Positions 1 through 12,388 are shown, counted from the first letter of the stretch. The stretch is 64,000 nucleotides of DNA from Ostrinia nubilalis (GCF_963855985.1 NC_087109.1:6282001-6346000); one strand, 5' to 3'. Notes: generated from the sequence alone by a model not told the origin. Program-made: numbers and translations.

Positions 1-2214
1 CAATTGGTATCCTCTTCTTTTATTAATTAATGACAATTAGTTACATAATTAAGTGTATTGTAAGTTATTTAATTATGAACCTACTATGGTTTTGCTAAGG
101 TAAATTTCAACGATGCTATGTAGCACCTAAGCATATTTTGAAGGTTTGAGGTGGATGGATATATCACTCCAACATACAAGTTTTAAATTGTCAAATCATC
201 AATATTATAAACACGATAGGAAACGCTCGTTCATTTCAACTACGTGGGTGTAGGACATGATTTCTATTAAAAGAAAACCGAAATTAATACCATAACTTGC
301 TCGTCAGTGCTCAAACATAAAGGTCAACTTACAATATCTTTAATCCGAGTCATACGTCACAAATCCATAGTGAATGAAACGAACCGGTACTTCATACAAA
401 TTTATTATTCACCCTGAACAACAATCACTATTGTAATACACCTTATTGCCTTCAAATTACAGCTCAACATCTGATTGTATTCGTACATCAAGTGCAAAAG
501 AGTGTTGTCGAAAAATAATTGTATAGCACAACACTAAATTCGGTTCACTCAAAAATTACCTTTATAGCTTGTAATATAAGGACGTTAGGCGAACTTTAGT
601 GGTGTGTATCAGTCGATCACGTATCGATAATATGATAAATGATTCGGTGTCAAAACAGAACGGATTGTATTACGGTAATGATAAAAAAGTTGTTTGTAAA
701 AGTCGTACGTAGTTCATTCACCATGCCATGACGGAACTGGTCGATGGTAAAAAATGTGTTAATCTCATATGGAGTTAATCTGATGGCGATCTGAAACTAG
801 GAGGTTAGTTTAGACTTAAGATCCGTGCAAATGGTATTTCGGGTCTTTAGTGTCAAAGTAATCCGTTGAACATACTAGGTATTTCTAACTCACAAGATTA
901 AATCAGAACGTTATAAACAAATCGTTTATAATATTGCAAGCTTTTTTATCATTTTAACATGAAAGTAAAAAAAAATCATTGGATCTCAAGACCAGAGGAC
1001 AAGTTTTAAAAAGCCTAGGGACTTTATTTGCCTCAGGTATAAAGTATAAAGGGTTAAATTTAACGATATTTTCAAAAATTTCTAACTCTATTGAATTAAC
1101 AGACATGGGGAGGATAATTTTCAGCATGGGAATAATGCATAGAGGCAATGTCAAATACGTGTGAAAATGAAGTTGATAAACATTTATATAGGTGACGTCA
1201 CCATAATTAATCAAAATAAATGCATTCAAAATTCTAATTCAAATTCAAATTCATTTATTTGCACAGGAACATTTGCATTATTATTTTGGAAAAATAAACT
1301 TTTTTAAATTGTCTTATTTTCTACTATAAAAATCAAAGAAGCTTTTGCCAGGTACGAGTATATCGCCAATTATTAATGAAAACCAAAAACTCTTGTCAAC
1401 GCTCAGTGACTTTAAGTATAAAAAAAACTTCATTCACAAAACTACCTCTTTGTATGTAATGTTAAAAATAATTTGTCGTTGTACCAATTTCCGAACGATT
1501 ATACTGTTGAAGAAACCACGAATCACGTTCAGTGGGCGGCGAGAACACCGTGTCTTATAGCGTTAAGAAATACCTAAGCAGTAAGCTGGGGTACAGGCGG
1601 GGACAGAAGTTTTTAGAAGTTTTGGACCTAGTGAAAGAAAGAATTTATATAAATTGTGGACAGTAATAAGGTAGGGATAGTAATATAACTTAAAAAACAA
1701 CAATATTGATTCAAACGCCGCGGCGGTTTAAAATAAAAACCTACGAAGTCGGTTACTCGCAGACTTAAGCGACTATCTACGAGGTGGTCTTGTAGTCTAG
1801 TTTGCAGAGTATCCCTGATTCCTCAGACATCAGTTATTTACATTTGAGATGCAACACATAATATTTAAAAGAATTTCAAACTCGACGTGTTGTTAAAACC
1901 AGCTGAAAACCAGCTTCTCGGCATGACGTTTGTGTCATGTCGCGATTTTTGGTGAGCGGGCGCCTATTCAGCATAATTGTTTTTATTTATTTTTTATGTT
2001 TACTCTTGCTTTGTATACTATATATTGTGCTGAATAAAGACATTCTTATTCTTAATAGGGTTGTTAAAATACCCACTAAATACCTCGATTCGACTTTACA
2101 TTCTTTTGTTTTTTTTTTGGAGATCCGTCTAATTTAATTAAATTCCTTGACACTTCTATACCTGCCAGTACATCCTCATGAACAAAAAACAGTTTAACAT
2201 ATTCAATTTATCGG
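1..2214. other. AT-rich non-coding DNA
   Basis: The open frames here are at most 91 codons, overlap each other on opposite strands and show no domain. Apart from the (ATTCAA)n run I see nothing definite. Confidence 0.5.
1227..1262. repeat. (ATTCAA)n run, possible LINE tail
   Basis: ATTCTAATTCAAATTCAAATT followed by CATTTATTTGCACAGG is a simple repeat next to AT-rich sequence, of the type left by a minus-strand non-LTR element. Confidence 0.45.
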
Positions 2215-2340
2215 CGCTGTCCGCCCCGGCCGTCTGCCGGAATGGCGACAAACCAGTAACGGTGATCGATTTGTATAGATGCACCGGGTTCGAATACCGG
2301 GTCGAGCTTTTTTTACTGCGGCAAAGCTAGAGTAGGTATC
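2215..2340 (+). repeat. tRNA-like sequence, possible SINE head
   Basis: GGTTCGAATACCGGG resembles an RNA polymerase III B box and is followed by a run of T (2311-2317). An A-box-like stretch may lie near 2241. No cloverleaf with an anticodon arm can be drawn, so this is not a functional tRNA. Confidence 0.3.
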
Positions 2341-2607
2341 TGTCATAAAAAGGTATAGCGCTAGAGATGTCAATCAAAAAACTCTATTTAGTTAATTAGT
2401 TAACACATTGCTTTACAAGTCATAACTAATGGCTTTCATTCCCTAATTCCCATTCCCTAATTCCCATTCTTTAGCGCAACCCATTTTAATTAAAATAACT
2501 ATATTATGGATTCCTGTGGATTTTTGCTCTTTATTAAAATGGTTTCGTAGCTAGCTACAATTTTACAGGCATACAAATACTTTCTGTTCATACTTCAACC
2601 TGAATCA

Positions 2608-2860
2608 TCCTAACTAGTCCTAACTAGTCCTAACTAATATTATAAATGCGAAAGTAACTCTGTCTGTCTGTCTGTCTGTTACGCTTTCCCGCTTAAACCT
2701 CGCAACCGATTTTGATGAAATTCGGCATAGAGATAGTTTGAGTCCCGGGAAAGAACATAGGATAGTTTTTATCCCGGTTTTTGAAACAGGGACGCGCGCG
2801 ATAAAGTTTTTCTGTGACAGACAAAATTCCACGCGGGCGAAGCCGCGGGCGGAAAGCTAG
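2608..2860 (+). mobile_element. Non-autonomous Helitron-like element
   Basis: The element starts with TC (TCCTAACTAG, repeated twice before TCCTAACTAATATTATAAAT) and ends with CTAG after a GC-rich hairpin (GCGG...CCGC within GCGGGCGAAGCCGCGGGC). The flanks are A on the left and T on the right, the usual Helitron target with no duplication. It contains a (CTGT)n run. No protein is encoded; the 70-codon minus-strand frame inside is incidental. TC and CTRR ends are the Helitron hallmark; the link to a lepidopteran family is from memory. Confidence 0.75.
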
Positions 2861-2900
2861 TATCTTATAAGTTTAACCTGATTCACAGCTACGCCAATTA

Positions 2901-3052
2901 CGCCCATATTCACAAACATTACTATGAGGCCTCACAGTGCGCGTGGACGCACAGGATCACACACGAACCAAACACAGAGCTCTACAACTCTTCAACGCTG
3001 TGCGCTCGATTTGCTGCTTCACTTAAGCAAGCATCGTTTGTGAATGCGGGCG
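2901..3052. mobile_element. MITE B, TTA duplication
   Basis: Ends are CGCCCATATTCACAAACATT and the inverted GTTTGTGAATGCGGGCG, with TTA at 2898-2900 and 3053-3055. The core has CCTCACAGTGCGCGTGGACG and a region rich in TTCGATTTGCTGC. Four other copies are in the window. Confidence 0.75.
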
Positions 3053-3512
3053 TTAATTTGGTTAGATGTTTCCAATGTTTCATTAACCTCAGCTGAAAAA
3101 TACGCCATTTTCATACGTAAGTACATAATAATATGTGCGATAATGGAATGCCAGTATTTGGGACGTATAAGTGCCCTAATAAGAACTTGAATTAGAATTA
3201 AAACTGGATTTAAGTCTTTAATAACCTGTACACTTGATTAACTCATACGCAAAATGGTTTCCCATAACGAGCGTGGCATTTGCTATACTTATTACGGATT
3301 GCGCGCGCATACCCACTACAGGTATTAAATACATAGTAAATCATAAAACGCCTTTATGCGACGTCACTCAGCTTTATAGAGGCAATATTGTTGGTAGCGA
3401 TAGCAAAAAAGTTACTTTATAATATTTTATTTTGTATTGATGTAGAAGTCTACTATTGGCCGTGATTAACCGTATATATTTTGACAAGACTGTGTGTTTA
3501 TTTATTTACACA

Positions 3513-3741
3513 CTAGCTGTTGCCCGCGGCTTCACCTGCGTGAAATTTAGTCTGTCACAGATCGTTATAAATTATAGCTTATATGTTATTCTGGGTTATA
3601 AACAATAATACTGTAAAGTTTCATCAAAATCCGTTCAGAAACTATCTCTATGCCACTTCAAAATCGGTTCAGTGGTTTAGGTGTAAAAGCGACAAAGACA
3701 GACACACAGAGTTACTTTCGCATTTATAATATTAGTAGGGA
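3513..3741 (-). mobile_element. Non-autonomous Helitron-like element
   Basis: This is a second copy of the family at 2608-2860, in the opposite direction. On the minus strand it starts TCCCTACTAATATTATAAAT and ends GAAGCCGCGGGCAACAGCTAG, with an A/T target. Both ends are intact. The middle has diverged from the first copy. Confidence 0.75.
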
Positions 3742-4797
3742 TTTCTTCTAAAAATTATTGACTTGTAGAGCCAATCAGTCAATTATTAACGAAGTAGGAA
3801 TGTATGTGCGAATGCTGATCGAGGCACTGACTGCAATAATAGTGCAACTTTAAGTAAGTTTTAAAAGTTTTTTTTTGGTACAAAAATATCGTCTTGCTCG
3901 CTATGCTGGTCCGATTAATAAATGTTAGATGCCTATTCATTATTCATTTATTGGCTCATCAAGTCTAACATAAAGGTAGAATGTAATTTAACAACATAAT
4001 TAAACCTATTTTACATATTTTGACTCATACAGTCGAATGAGACCCTTCTCCTTTTTTAAGACAGTTAAAATAACCTTTTTTGCAGTCAGTACCAGTTGCT
4101 TTGCCCTGCGGTTGTGGTAACGATTTTTCCACCACCATCGCTGTGGATTGGTGCGCGCGCGCCTTTCCACTTATACCTTTTAAACTGCAAAGCGTTTACC
4201 ACTCTAAATTTTGCTGTTAATTCTGCAAAGAATTATAAAACTCAAGTTTTTAAATAAATATTTTACAATATACTATTAAAATCGGTAACGCGGAAGGTTT
4301 TTCGAACATGTAATTTGGCATTATCTGAGATTACTGAACCAGAAATGAAGAGTATAATTAAGATGGCATCTTAAAGTATCGTTTATTTACTACCGAATAC
4401 TATTTTTGTAATAAATACTGTGAAAATCAACTTGTTTTTAAAATTAACCCTTCGCTGCGAAGTCGATGACACTGAAAAGATTTCAAAACACTTCAAATAT
4501 TTTGATACCTCCCCACTTTAAGACCTTTTTTTGTGGGCTATCATTAACATTATAACCAATTAAAAAGGTCCACATTACAAAGAGTTTAATTCAGAAAATG
4601 GGCCCGTCATGCTCACAAAAGATATTAGTATTATATTAATATGAGCTTTAGAACGCCGAGGGGGTCACAGAAAGTGACAGTCATGGTTCGACCGACGGTT
4701 TGGAGTCCCATAACTCAAGAGTAAGATCCTTTTGACAGTTTTTGTTTGTGTATATTTAATAGAGAAGTATACCTCTTATAAATAATATTACTTTAAC
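3742..4797. other. AT-rich non-coding DNA
   Basis: No open frame of note. A CG-rich GTGCGCGCGCGCC lies at 4151-4163. Otherwise featureless by eye. Confidence 0.45.
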
Positions 4798-5113
4798 CGC
4801 CTCTGTGGTCTAGTGGTAAGACCACCTGCTTCAGTCCCGGGTTCGATTCCCAGTGGGGGCTGATTTTTCTGTTCGGTTTGGTTGGTAGTAGGGCTTGTTC
4901 TAAGTCCGCCTGGCTAGCTACCACCATCTTACCTAAGTCTGTCGCCATAACAACAATGTTAACAGCATTGTTGTGTTCCGGCAGTTAGAGGTAAGCTAGC
5001 CAGTTCCTCCGTGGTTGAGGATTCCGGGTGAAGCTCGCTTCCACCTTCGGCCTGATCATCACTTACCATCAGGTGAGATACAGGCCAAGAGCTTCCTCGT
5101 TGTGGATAAAAAA
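4798..5113 (+). mobile_element. tRNA-derived SINE, full length
   Basis: The head contains an A box (TGGTCTAGTGGTAAGA) and a B box (GGTTCGATTCC) about 30 bp apart. The body follows from TTCGGTTTGGTTGGTAGTAG to CCTGATCATCACTTACCATC. The end reads CAGGTGAGATACAGGCCAAG and AGCTTCCTCGTTGTGGATAA, then poly(A). The same end recurs at 23425, 40890 and 55711. The anticodon region is shortened, so it is a SINE and not a working tRNA. Confidence 0.75.
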
Positions 5114-5220
5114 AACTAGCTGTGCCCGCGATTTCGTACGCGTGAAAATAGTTTGAATATTTCCCGTTTTCTTTACTGCTCCGCCTCTTATTGGCTGTAG
5201 GTAGGGTGACTTTTGCTTGA
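5114..5220 (-). mobile_element. Helitron-like 3' end fragment, second family
   Basis: ACTAGCTGTGCCCGCGATTT with CGTACGCGTG next to the SINE tail is the reverse complement of a CTAG-ended, hairpin-bearing terminus. Its other end cannot be placed. Confidence 0.4.
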
Positions 5221-6418
5221 ACGCTCTAATCTCAGGAACCTGGTTGTTCCAAGTTTTTAACAATTGAAAGTGTATTTTAGTCTCTAATCGAGAGTCCACT
5301 AACGGTGTTACAAACATAAATACCTTAACAGCGAACCTTACTAACAAATGATCGAGCGAAGTAGTTAATAAGGTAGCCCTTTATCTTATTAAATGTCTAG
5401 TGATACCGCTTGATGGATCCGAGCGCGGGAGGCCGTCGATACCCGATGCTCGACAAATAACCCGCTAGGGAGGGGAACATATCGATATCCCAGTTTTTTA
5501 CAAAGTAAAAGATTGGGTAAAACCTGCTCGCTGGAGGATATGCTCATAATTTTTGTTCCGGACTAGATGAGATAGTAAAGAAAGAGAAAGTGCTAATAAT
5601 ATTTTAGAAGGAAAACATCAACCTGGCACGTAATACGTAATTATGTTTTATCGTTGAAATCACAAAATAGACGCATAAATAGACGCAATGTGTATCTATT
5701 TAACTCACAAATAACTTAAAAAGAAGGCAGTAGTTAATTCAATTTACGAGTAACTTTGCAAAAAATGTTTCATCCCGACACTAAATAAGTAAGATGGAGG
5801 CGTTCTCAATATCGACTAATATCGATAAAATCCACTACCAATCCAGTTCAAAGATACAGATAATTTGAATAGGAAGGAACTGACCACGTCCATTAATCAC
5901 AGCACCGTCAACTTGAAGTATGAATGCTGATTGATAGGTGATAGAAAACATTATCATGAATAAATTTGCACATTATGATTATCGGTTGCTGGAATTGATG
6001 AGGGCGATTGTTTTGTTTTGCATAATGATTGAGTTACGATTTAGATTGGTATAAACCGTAGTATTGTTACACATACAGGGTGTAAGGGCATACTGTATGT
6101 TGCTCATAAAGCTAATTAAGTACCTAGCAAAATAATAACTTTTTGAACTACGTAAAGTGCCACAGAGTATAATATACCTACTTAAGAAAGTAAACTATTT
6201 TTATTTCTTTCGATCGTCGGCATAAAACGAGTAAAACCACTGAAATAAATGTAATGTAGAAATCAATTTGTAATTTTATCGATTCGAAATTTTATCGATA
6301 TTGTCACAACACTAGTTTAGGGAAAGCACATACCGGCACAATTAGGGGATATCGTACATCGCTAACCCCGCATTTACGGCATTTGTCATATCGAACACGA
6401 ATGTATGAGAACGAGATC
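5221..6418. other. Non-coding DNA
   Basis: A moderately GC-rich patch at 5405-5480 (GGATCCGAGCGCGGGAGGCC) stands out but matches nothing else here. The rest is AT-rich. Confidence 0.4.
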
Positions 6419-6421
6419 TTA

Positions 6422-6539
6422 GGCTGAGTTGCACCATCTTAATTTAACTATAACAAACGTCAAAAATCTGTCAAACTCCATACAAAAAGCACCGGTTATT
6501 GTTATAGTTACAGTTCAAATAAGTTGGTGCAACTCAGCC
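6422..6539. mobile_element. MITE A, palindromic, TTA duplication
   Basis: Terminal inverted repeats start GGCTGAGTTGCACCATCTTA and the match extends almost to the centre. TTA stands on both sides (6419-6421, 6540-6542). A 3-bp TWA target and this size suit PIF/Harbinger-type MITEs; the superfamily is inference. Ten copies of this family are in the window, and this one has both ends perfect. Confidence 0.8.
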
Positions 6540-6644
6540 TTAGAGTAGTATCTATAGGTTTTTATAGTATTTTCTATCATAATCTTTTGAAATATCTGCT
6601 TACATATTTACTGCATATTTATTCTAATATATTTAACGGATACC

Positions 6645-6818
6645 TGGTCCAGTGGTTCACGTAATCGTAATTTCGTTGCGGATCCAATGACAGTTAACTT
6701 TCCCCTGGGTCTAACTTGACCTTCACTGGTTGGGTATTTATTGGCGGTCAAGCTGTAGATCCTGGCTACAAAGGAATTGCAGCGGTGGGAACGAAAGGTG
6801 GGAATAGTCCCGTGATCA
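6645..6818 (+). mobile_element. SINE of a second family
   Basis: The shared body reads AATTTCGTTGCGGATCCAAT, CTTGACCTTCACTGGTTGGG, TTTATTGGCGGTCAAGCTGT and AGATCCTGGCTAC, then GCAGCGGTGGGAACG. Copies recur at 48075, 50327 and 53079. It ends against an (ATC)n run. The head is diverged here. Confidence 0.6.
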
Positions 6819-6842
6819 TCATCATCATCATTTCAACCATAA

Positions 6843-9480
6843 TATGACGTCAACATGTTGACTAACTAATGATCAGCGCTGATAAAAGTCAACTTCCTTC
6901 ACCATTATTAATATTTCACTTAATTATAAAATATCAAATAGCATCTTAGAAAAAACATGTTTGAAGAATAAAAAAGAAACGACTAACAAACAATAGGCAT
7001 AGTAATGTTACAGTAATACTATTAACTATAAAAGGTAATCGTTGAATATTGCAGAATAACTCATTTATGGAAGAAGTTTTATCATAAAAACTGAATAACC
7101 AATCCAGAAATACCTGTGTCATGTCTGTCATTGATTTGTCATTATGATTGTACAGCCATTTATTAGTAGTAGGCGGAATATTAATATGTCGTTCTGTCAA
7201 GTTTGAAGTCTTTGCTCAGGTTGAAATTCTGTCTAAGTACACGTATAATAGAATAATATAATATGTTAGAACAACACTAATGTTAAACTTATTAGTGTTT
7301 CAAATTCATTTATTAAATGTTCTTCATCTAGTTAGTGATTTATCTCTTTCAGCCAAATGATATCCACTGCTGGATAAAGGCCTACACCAAGAATTTCCAC
7401 AATGACCGATCCTGCACTGCTTGCATCTAGTCATTTTTCGCGAATTCTGGTTTTTAAATTAGTCAAAAGTTACTTTATTAGTACTTTCATATGAGAAAGA
7501 GCATTTTTCTTAAATTTCTTTTCGAAATCAAAAATACTATTTTAACGAAAATTCAATCTTATCACAGAGGATTCAACACTATCATTACCACGACGATCAG
7601 CTCCCACATTTGTTACCCAACATTCCGATTTTACTACTGGCAACACCGTCAAATCGTGTCCACATTCCGATAATTTAGTACTGGCAACACCGTCAAATCC
7701 GCTGTCCGGCAGGCCATTACCGAGAAGTGTTATCTATGGCAGTAGACCATCTTTCATTTTTAGACCGCACGGGACGCACGAGGCGATAAGAACGGATTAA
7801 CTATGACTATTTATCATTACTCGACCTTTTTCCACTACCGTTCTACGATGGATGAGGTATGACCTCCTTGCTAGCTGTATGGGGTGACGACCGTGAAAAA
7901 AAGTTGAGAGTACAGTGGCTGGAATTCTACAAGCAAGGTTTGATTAGAGGAATGTAGTCCTAAGTTCTATTGAAAGATATTTCATTTCAGCATGTACCTA
8001 GTATCTACCTCAAATATAAATGCTCAAAACGAGTCGCCTGTGCTGATTCGTGTAAATTGACTCGTATACTTGTTCAAATAAATTGCTGGCAGTAGGTATG
8101 TGGTGACGAAAAAAAGTTTAGTGGCTCTACAAAAGTAGAATTCAGAGAATAATAATTATAGTCTATGTTCAATTGAAATAAGACTTTTCTAGCGCTATAT
8201 ATAAATTGTGACGAATTTGTACACAACTGTTAGAAAAACAAATATTACTTTGGTGCCGTTAAAAGTCAGGAGTAAAATATAACGTCTTCTTTTTTAATTG
8301 GATGGCAAAGCACTCATCTTTAATGACTGGAGATGACTGTAATCAAGCAGGCTTAATACTTACTTTAAAGGCGAAGGAAAATTGACGAAAAAACACTAAA
8401 AGCGATCCAAAAGATGGACCACCCCTTTGGTCTTCCCACCAATCTTGCTAAAAGTATATAATTAAACTCATTACTAATCCCATAAGCAACAGAAAAGAAA
8501 CTCGAAACAAGTTTTCAAATGAAACAATTCAATTACTTGCAAAGGCAAACAACTAAAAACGTCTACGACAGTTACGTCACGTCGAAACAATACAAATTCA
8601 TACTCGTCACTTGAAGACAATGCTAAGTTCATTGTTACACCTTCTCTTTCACCTATCAATGGAAGATAGGATCTCATGAAAACAGCTGATCAGAACAATG
8701 ACGAAAAACAAATGAACCTATTTAAAAGAGGCTAGATGTGAATGAACTGCCTTGAGGGACTCCCGATACCAACGCAAATATAAAAGAACAATGCCCTATT
8801 GTTGTTGGCCACGTCACAACAGAATATAGGTCAGTGGTAACCCAAATGTGGCCCAGCTGATCGAGGGTTGATCTCAGGGAACAGTTTTAGACAGTTTTTT
8901 GCCTTATTGTTGGTGTGGGAGCCAAATTGGTGTGGGAACATCGTTAAAGTTATGTTATTTATAATATAATAATGGGTTGTTAGCCGATTGTCGTGATACG
9001 GTTGGAAATATTAGTTTTTGCGGCGGCTTTATATGGGTCAATTTGGAGGCTGTTTTTTGTTCTTATTTATTTTTATTGTCTGTTCACAGCTTCGCGTTTC
9101 ATACGATCATTACCGGGATTTTACAATATGACAATAAAATTAGGGACTCCTAAAACCACTATTCGTATTGACCGTTAAGAAGAGTCTTTTATCACAATTT
9201 GTGTATCATTATCTTTTTTTTTTCAAAATTCGTTGAACCACAAAAAGTATGATTCTATGTTTTTTAAATCGTCGTAAAAAGGGTCACATCTCCGCACTTC
9301 GACCCAAAAGGTCTAAAAAAAACATTTTTTTATCGAAAACGAATTTTAAACTTCGAACGAATCTTTCAGCCAGCTTACAGAATTCGAAATTCGAAAGCTT
9401 TTCTGCGCACCATACCGAAACAAGTGGAACTACTGGCAACACTATCTGCAGGAATCCGACAACGCTATTGTTCACCACCA
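6843..9480. other. Non-coding DNA before the inverted repeat
   Basis: This holds one decayed LINE end (7351-7432). CATTCCGATTTTACTACTGG and CATTCCGATAATTTAGTACT with CAACACCGTCAAATC (7620-7700) are a two-unit direct repeat of about 48 bp. Open frames at 8474, 8993 and 9249 show no domain. Confidence 0.45.
7351..7432 (-). mobile_element. RTE-like LINE terminal fragment
   Basis: The reverse complement encodes a diverged version of the same LINE end (VQQWISFG-like). The match covers only about 80 bp and is decayed. Confidence 0.6.
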
Positions 9481-10223
9481 CACAGTAGTTTGATTTTAAA
9501 AATAGGTGGACATACGATCGAAAGTCATAATTTCATCGAAACAAAAATTGTTTTGGATAGCATTTTGAATGCTGATCAACATTTGTTATTATGCATTTTT
9601 CGTAAAAACGAGCCTTTCATGCTTAAAAAAAATATGACAAAAAAATTTGTATGGAGAAAAAACGTTTTTATTTTTTTTCTGGCCACTGTTGCAAACTGTA
9701 GCGGTCAAACCTTATGTAGTCGTAAGTACCTATGGTGCCTAATATTACTACATAAAAAATTTTTGCGGGCACGCGCGGCGAAGCGAGTAATGGACATGCA
9801 AAATTTTAAATATTTTTATTTATGGATTATTGATTTTAATGCACTTAAAGTAATTATTAATAGGAAAATAGACTTAGTCTAACTTAGTACAGCCCCCTAT
9901 TACCTCATTTCACACTAAAACCTTTCAAACTAGAACCTAAGTTTTTAGGTACTAGGTAGCCTAAGTCGATTATTGACATTATAATATTCACTACTGGTCT
10001 ACTGGTTATGGTGTAAGGTGGATTAGGTAGATATGTACCCTTTTACCTAGGTATATACCTACTTCTTGGCACGTATAATACCGACAGACATGATTAAAAA
10101 AAGTCTTCAAGCAAAAACCCTTGACTTCAATGGTCATGAAAGATTTTTTTTACTTTCTAGAGTAGTCCTGAATAGATCCTTAAATCATTTTGACTGCCAT
10201 AATCGATTACAGTAGGTAGCGGG
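9481..10223 (+). repeat. Left arm of a large inverted repeat
   Basis: This 743-bp arm is almost the exact reverse complement of 11221-11964. Outer edges meet at CACAGTAGTTTGATTTTAAA (left) and the reverse complement at 11945-11964 (right). Inner edges meet near the GTAGGTAG motif before 10223. The arm contains an open frame of 152 codons that I do not recognise and do not take to be a gene. A transcript across both arms would fold into a very long hairpin. Confidence 0.88.
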
Positions 10224-11220
10224 ATAGTTTCAATTTTGATATAACTGTAATTTCCAGTTTTCTGATAAGTTATATACTTATACTTTCGCAAAAAGTGATT
10301 CTTCTTTTTGGCTCCTTTAAAGAGTTGTAAGTTCCTTTTCCTTCGTCTATTAAAAAAGATAACGTACATAACACCTTCATCAAGTAGCCTCAAACATATT
10401 AAGGTTTGAAATATAACACCTTTATCCAAGCATCGAACAGAGAAAAATCTGAAATCCGACATTTATCACCTTCTTCCATTCATGTCTTCAATTATTATCT
10501 TCGTTCGAAAAACAATCAAAAAATATATTTTAACCTATTCACTTATCTTGAACAGAGTGTTCAAAATAATCTAAGTCACTCACATACTTTTTCCGAAAGA
10601 ATCCAATAGGCAGTTAGCCAGTACACCAAAATGTTATCACATTATCTGCACCATGTATCAGCAGTTTGTGTACGTTAGCTGGCATATAAAACTATAGGTA
10701 GAGGTGAACATAATGGATCTGCAATAATGTGTGGCTATACGGCTCGGAAACGTGGCCTCTCAATATAGGCCTTATAAATAAGCTCAAAATTGCACAGCGT
10801 GCTATGGAGAGGGCTATGCTCGGTGTTTCTTTACGAGATCGAATCAGAAATGAGGAGATCCGTAAACGAACTAAAGTCGCTGACATAGCCCAACGGATTA
10901 GCAAGCTAAAGTGGCAATGGGCAGGGCACATAGTACGCAGAACTAACGGCCGATGGGTCAGCAAGGTTCTGGAGTGGAGGCCACGTACCGGAAAGCGCAG
11001 CGTAAGACGTCCACCCACATGGTGACTGACGACCTCATACAGCAGGAAGGCGCTGGATGCAGGTCGCCACCAACCGGCCATTGTGGAAATGATGATGGAT
11101 GATGAATAATGTGTGGAACAGGGTTGCGGGTATTCCCATTTATGCTAGAATTATTCGACTAACTTTAATAGAGAGTGATAAAAATGTATTGTTTACTATA
11201 GCCGTTCAACCCTTACTGAA
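10224..11220. other. Spacer between the inverted-repeat arms
   Basis: About 1 kb separates the arms. It holds an RTE-like LINE fragment (10727-11103) and otherwise AT-rich sequence without a convincing gene. The open frames at 10157-10462 and 10406-10609 look incidental. Confidence 0.6.
10727..11103 (+). mobile_element. RTE-like LINE fragment, C-terminal end of the reverse-transcriptase protein
   Basis: The open frame at 10729-11025 reads LYGSETWPL, then AQRAMERAMLGVSLRDRIRN, EEIRKRTKVADIAQRISKLK, WQWAGHIVRR, and then VLEWRPRTGKRSVRRPPT before a frame break. This is the C-terminal region, after the reverse transcriptase domain, of a LINE protein common in moths and butterflies. Homology continues out of frame to about 11070 (a TDDLIQQEGAG-like stretch). 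It is a dead, 5'-truncated copy inside the inverted-repeat spacer. Confidence 0.85.
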
Positions 11221-11964
11221 CCCACTACCTACTGTAATCGATTATGACAGTCAAAATGATATAAAGATCTATTCAGGGCTACTTTAGAAAGTAAAAATAT
11301 ATTTCATAACCATTGAAGTCAAGGGTTCTTGCTTGAAGACTTTTTTTAATCATGTCTGTCGGTATTATACGTGCCAAGAAGTAGGTATAATACCTAGGTA
11401 AAAGGGTACATATCTACCTAATCCACCTTACACCATAACCAGTAGACCAGTAGTGAATATTATAATGTCAATAATCGACTTAGGCTACCTAGTACCTAAA
11501 AACTTAGGTTCTAGTTTGAAAGGTTTTAGTGTGAAATGAGGTAATAGGGGGCTGTACCTAGTTAGACTAAGTCTATTTTCCTATTAATAATTACTTTAAG
11601 TGCATTCAAATCAATAAATCCATAAATAAAAATATTTAAAATTTTGCATGTCCATTACTCGCTTCGCCGCGCGTGCCCGCATAAAATTTTTATGTATTAA
11701 TATTAGGCACCATAGGTACTTACGACTACATAAGGTTTGACCGCTACAGTTTGCAACAGTGGCCAGAAAAAAAATAAAAACGATTTTTCTCCATACAAAT
11801 TTTTTTGTCATATTTTTTTTAAGCATGAAAGGCTCGTTTTTACGAAAAATGCATAATAACAAATGTTGATCAGCATTCAAAATGCTATCCAAAACAATTT
11901 TTTTTTCGATGAAATTATGATTTTCGATCGTATGTCCACCTATTTTTAAAATCAAACTACTGTG
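11221..11964 (-). repeat. Right arm of the large inverted repeat
   Basis: This is the reverse-complement partner of 9481-10223, differing by scattered single-base changes and a few small indels. An equivalent 130-codon open frame lies on the minus strand. The six residue changes I could align between the two arm frames all alter the amino acid, which argues that the frame is not under protein-level selection. Confidence 0.88.
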
Positions 11965-12388
11965 CACCATCGCAATTACAGACCACGTGGCTCTGTTTAC
12001 CAATTGTTCTTATCTCCATCGTGTCCTTGGTCATTGTGTGGGCTGCTTTCGTTGACGAGTCAATGCCTTGATGCGACAGTGACGTTGACTGACGTTTGTG
12101 GTAAAGGTAAAGACACACTTGGTATTTCAGAACAATGCTTGAAATTGTGACTGTTCTGAGTCATAGATATTTAAATTTCACTTATGAAAAGCCTCATTTT
12201 AAGCTTAATTCTGTAAATGGGCTCCTAAGAAACACATGAAATTATGGCGAGAGTTGTATTATCTAATTAGATTATTACACAAATCTTGTTATGAGGTTTT
12301 CTGTAAAGATAGAGTTCCTAGTAGAGGAATTTATTAGCTCTTAGGACATTTCGAGGTTAGGTAGATAATTTCTTAAAGTACAGAGAGT

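Noticed and set aside
4798..4865. Functional tRNA gene
   Set aside because: A and B boxes are present, but the anticodon arm is incomplete and a SINE body with a repeated 3' end follows.
9424..9882. 152-codon open frame in the left arm and its 130-codon twin in the right arm as a conserved gene
   Set aside because: Both frames exist only because the arms are copies. The six amino-acid differences I aligned are all non-synonymous, no domain is recognisable and the sequence is AT-rich.
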